Of a DNA stretch of 64,000 nt, positions 61,901 to 64,000 are shown piece by piece. The stretch lies in assembly GCF_016907455.1 (NCBI RefSeq), contig NZ_JAFBCB010000001.1, forward strand, positions 1,426,001-1,490,000, written 5' to 3'. Numbering within the stretch: the stretch's first letter is position 1; each line of letters opens with the position of its first letter. Below the pieces are notes generated by a model that was not told the DNA's origin, did not search any database, and saw only the letters and a program-made list of their open reading frames with translations. The translations under genes were made by a program, and so were the position numbers. The stretch is from Brachybacterium muris (GTDB lineage Bacteria; Actinomycetota; Actinomycetes; Actinomycetales; Dermabacteraceae).

Positions 61901-63479
61901 GCCGCCGCACCACGACATCTACTCCATCGAGGACCTCGCCCAGCTGATACACGACGCGAAGTCCGCGAATCCCGCGGCCCGCATCCACGTCAAGCTGGTC
62001 TCCCGCTTCGGGGTGGGGACCGTGGCCACCGGGGTCTCCAAGGCCCATGCCGACGTGGTGCTGATCTCCGGCCACGACGGCGGCACCGGCGCGAGCCCCC
62101 TGAACTCGCTCAAGCACGCCGGCACCCCGTGGGAGCTGGGGCTGGCCGAGGCGCAGCAGACCCTGCTGCTCAACGGCCTGCGCGATCGCATCACCGTGCA
62201 GGTGGACGGGCAGATGAAGACTGGCCGCGACGTGGTGGTGGCGGCCCTGCTGGGCGCCGAGGAGTTCGGCTTCGCGACCGCCCCGCTGGTGGTCTCCGGC
62301 TGCATCATGATGCGGGTGTGCCACCTGGACACCTGCCCCGTGGGCGTCGCCACCCAGAACCCCGAGCTGCGTGAGCGGTACACCGGCACCCCCGAGTTCG
62401 TGATCACCTTCTTCGAGTTCATCGCCGAGCAGGTCCGCGAGCACCTGGCATCCCTCGGGCTGCGCTCCATCGACGAGGCCGTGGGTCGGATCGACCTGCT
62501 GGACGTGGACGACGCCGTGGGCCACTACAAGCAGCAGGGCCTGGACCTGAGCCCGGTGCTGTCCCAGCCGCAGGTGCGCGAGGGCGATCACGTGCGCCGC
62601 ATGCGCGACCAGCACCACGCCCTGGAACTGGCCGCGGACCGCCCCTGGATCCAGCAGGCCGCACCGGCCCTCGACCGTGGCGAGCCCGTCGTCATCCGCG
62701 ACACCCTGCGCAACACCCAGCGCAGCGCGGGAACGCAGCTCGGCCACGAGGTCACCCGTCGCTACCGCGGCGCGGGCCTGCCCGACGACACCATCCGCCT
62801 CGAGCTGGACGGCACCGGTGGTCAGTCGCTCGGCGCGTTCCTCCCCTCCGGTATCACCCTCGAGCTGCATGGCGATGCCAACGACTACGTGGGCAAGGGC
62901 CTGTCCGGAGGCATCATCGCCATCGGTCTGGGCGGGCAGACCACCTCGGAGCCCATGACCATCGCCGGCAACACCTGCGCCTACGGCGCTACCAGCGGCC
63001 GCATGTTCCTGGCCGGTGGTGCGGGGGAGCGGTTCGGCGTGCGCAACTCCGGCGCCACGCTCGTGGTGGAGAGCATCGGCGACCACGGCTGCGAGTACAT
63101 GACCGGCGGCGCCGTGCTGGTGCTGGGCCCCACCGGCCGCAACCTCGGCGCCGGGATGAGCGGCGGCACCCTGTTCGTGCTGGACCTGGACCCCTCCCGC
63201 CTGAACCCCGCCGACGCCGACACCTTCGAGATCACCCCACTGCGCAAGGACCATCGCGGCTTCGTGCTGGAGGCCCTGACCGAGCACGCTCACCGCACCG
63301 GCTCCCCGCAGGCCGCAGCACTGCTGGAGGACCCTGAGACCACCCTCGCGCGGATCACCGAGATCGCCCCGCGGGAGTTCCTACGGGTGACCGCCCTGCG
63401 CGACCAGGCCGTCGAGAACGGCATCGACCCCGACTCCCACGAGGTGTGGAACACGATCCTGGAGGGCTCCCATGGCTGA
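58914..63479 (+). CDS. gltB: Glutamate synthase large subunit
   Basis: A 1521-residue NADPH-GOGAT large subunit. Of two ATGs (58908, 58914) the second is chosen because GGAGG at 58902-58906 is 7 bases from it. A 26-residue propeptide precedes the Ntn nucleophile Cys27 ([11 protein letters not shown]). The glutaminase domain is followed by the FMN synthase barrel with the [3Fe-4S] cysteines in [19 protein letters not shown], and by the C-terminal GXGXG beta-helix ([14 protein letters not shown]). It makes two glutamates from glutamine and 2-oxoglutarate and overlaps gltD by 8 bp. Confidence 0.97.
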   Translation: MRPLSARFSAIPPAQGLYRPEDEKDACGAAMVATLRGTPGHDIVTLALTALENLEHRGAVGAEETTGDGAGILTLMPDRFLREELAAESDAELPPAGQYAAGCLYLSRDETERAGQLQAIEQIAASEGLRILARRDVPVVHGLVGPSAERTRPHIVQLVLVDAEGCRAGLDLERAAFAVRRRVEHGTETYFPSLSTRTMVYKGMLTTAQLGAFYPDLRDERFETELAIVHSRFSTNTFPSWPLAQPFRMLAHNGEINTVVGNRNRLRAAEGRMATDAFGEDFERLLPVNTPGASDSASLDEALELLQLSGRSLPHAMMMLVPQPWENDPVMDADLRAFYEFHACLQEPWDGPAALMATDGTLACATLDRNGLRPLRWWLGNDGLVLVGSEAGMIPMDPADVAARGRVAPGDMFCLDLSAGRIVPAQEVRDDVVGQHPWGRWLAEQKVHVTELPEREHVGHSRASVTRRQQTFGYTEEELRILIAPMAAKGIEPIGAMGTDTPIAVLSDRPRLLFDYFTQMFAQVTNPPLDSIREEIVTSLGVTIGESRNLLDATPAHARQLALDFPIIDNDQLARILAISASPRTADLHTVRLRGLYPVASGAQGLQQRLTEICEEAVTAIDEGATFLVLSDRDSNAHLAPIPSLLLTSAVQHHLIRTGRRTRAALLVEAGDVREVHHAALLIGYGASAVNPYLAMETAEDLVRRDVVGGVTGAQAVANLIKALGKGVLKIMSKMGISTVASYRGAQLFEAVGLSHELVEQYFPGTTSRIDGIGLDVIAEENAARHRRAHPADGTELPHRRLEVGGEYQWRREGEPHLFTPETVFRLQHSTRTRQYEEFRRYTDLVDDRSEHLLTLRGLLRLRTDETAAIPVEEVEPVESIVKRFMTGAMSYGSISQEAHETLAIAMNRLGGMSNSGEGGEDPERLHDPERSSAIKQIASGRFGVTSEYLTFARDIQIKMAQGAKPGEGGQLPGQKVYPWIARTRHSTPGIGLISPPPHHDIYSIEDLAQLIHDAKSANPAARIHVKLVSRFGVGTVATGVSKAHADVVLISGHDGGTGASPLNSLKHAGTPWELGLAEAQQTLLLNGLRDRITVQVDGQMKTGRDVVVAALLGAEEFGFATAPLVVSGCIMMRVCHLDTCPVGVATQNPELRERYTGTPEFVITFFEFIAEQVREHLASLGLRSIDEAVGRIDLLDVDDAVGHYKQQGLDLSPVLSQPQVREGDHVRRMRDQHHALELAADRPWIQQAAPALDRGEPVVIRDTLRNTQRSAGTQLGHEVTRRYRGAGLPDDTIRLELDGTGGQSLGAFLPSGITLELHGDANDYVGKGLSGGIIAIGLGGQTTSEPMTIAGNTCAYGATSGRMFLAGGAGERFGVRNSGATLVVESIGDHGCEYMTGGAVLVLGPTGRNLGAGMSGGTLFVLDLDPSRLNPADADTFEITPLRKDHRGFVLEALTEHAHRTGSPQAAALLEDPETTLARITEIAPREFLRVTALRDQAVENGIDPDSHEVWNTILEGSHG

Positions 63480-64000
63480 CCCCCGCGGCTTCCTCAAGCA
63501 CCGCGACCGCGAACTGCCGCCGCGTCGCCCCGTTCCCGTGCGCCTGATGGACTGGCGTGAGGTGTACGAGATCCGGGAGAAGGGCGGACCCGACGGGCTC
63601 AGCCGCGTCTCCCGGCAGGCGGGCCGCTGCATGGACTGCGGGATCCCCTTCTGCCACCAGGGATGCCCCCTGGGCAACCTGATCCCTGAGTGGAACGAAC
63701 TGGTGTACCGGGAGGACTGGCACGAAGCGGCCGAACGCCTCCACGCCACCAACAACTTCCCCGAGTTCACCGGCCGTGCCTGCCCCGCCCCCTGTGAGTC
63801 CAGCTGCGTGCTCGGCATCAACCAGCCCCCGGTGACCATCAAGAACATCGAGGTCTCCATCATCGACCGGGCCTTCGAGGAGGGCTGGGTGCAGCCGGTG
63901 GAGCCCACCCGGCAGACGGGGCGCACCGTCGCCGTGGTCGGCTCCGGGCCCGCAGGGCTTGCCGCCGCCCAGCAGCTCACCCGCGCCGGCCACACCGTGG
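63472..64000 (+). CDS. gltD: Glutamate synthase small subunit (N-terminal part, runs off the window)
   Basis: The first 176 codons of GltD are visible. The two cysteine clusters that bind [4Fe-4S] centres are intact ([20 protein letters not shown] and [14 protein letters not shown]). They are followed by the start of the FAD domain, [17 protein letters not shown]. It passes electrons from NADPH to GltB. ATG 63472 lies inside the end of gltB. Confidence 0.96.
   Translation, partial: MADPRGFLKHRDRELPPRRPVPVRLMDWREVYEIREKGGPDGLSRVSRQAGRCMDCGIPFCHQGCPLGNLIPEWNELVYREDWHEAAERLHATNNFPEFTGRACPAPCESSCVLGINQPPVTIKNIEVSIIDRAFEEGWVQPVEPTRQTGRTVAVVGSGPAGLAAAQQLTRAGHTV

Overview
The window is about 70% GC, densely coded and rich in 4-bp ATGA/GTGA overlaps. 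It reads as the chromosome of a high-GC actinobacterium. Markers found essentially only in that phylum are present: SepH, DUF4193, DUF3093, DUF3710, DUF3159, mIHF, a SufR/Rieske suf operon, and a pyr operon with a PH-like membrane protein. Gene content and order fit Micrococcales, and I would guess Dermabacteraceae (Brachybacterium-like). That placement is inference, not proof.

Layout. 1-2021: end of an ATP-grasp acyl-CoA synthetase-like gene, DUF5998 and an alkaline-phosphatase-superfamily protein. 2040-4015: a tetR gene cut by one in-frame TGA, beside an RclA-like flavoprotein disulfide reductase. 4055-13578: the conserved block sepH, DUF4193, DUF3093, dut, DUF3710, OB-fold, DUF3159, two TrkA proteins, APC permease and TRAM RNA methyltransferase. 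13605-20778: acnA behind a perfect 24-bp palindrome, dxs, and a DUF222/HNH gene with an exact LexA box. 20799-28178 (minus strand): map, ctaA and an ABC exporter whose permease and ATPase genes are separated by a complete IS21-family element, then a glutathionyl-hydroquinone-reductase-like gene. 28399-33495: sufR-B-D-Rieske-C-sufT, without sufS or sufU. 33574-37187: ald, an ABC-F ATPase and a SatD/HTH-like gene. 37287-48341: efp-nusB, then pyrR-B-C-PH-carA-carB-pyrF, mihF and gmk. 48422-57835: rpoZ-coaBC-metK running directly into hisI-trpE-membrane proteins-trpC-trpB-trpA. 57832-64000: lgt, gltB and the start of gltD.

Most of the window is core metabolism: pyrimidine, tryptophan, Fe-S cluster, glutamate and isoprenoid synthesis, the TCA cycle, and cell division. 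The accessory or unusual parts are the IS21 insertion, the broken tetR next to the RclA homologue, the SOS-type HNH gene and several well-formed regulatory sites. These sites are a palindrome filling the sufR promoter spacer, a PyrR-type RNA loop before pyrR, the acn operator-like palindrome, a hairpin hiding the istA ribosome binding site, and recurrent leaderless promoter geometry. I saw no rRNA, tRNA, CRISPR array, prophage or obviously new multi-gene defence system. The best candidates for new biology are regulatory.
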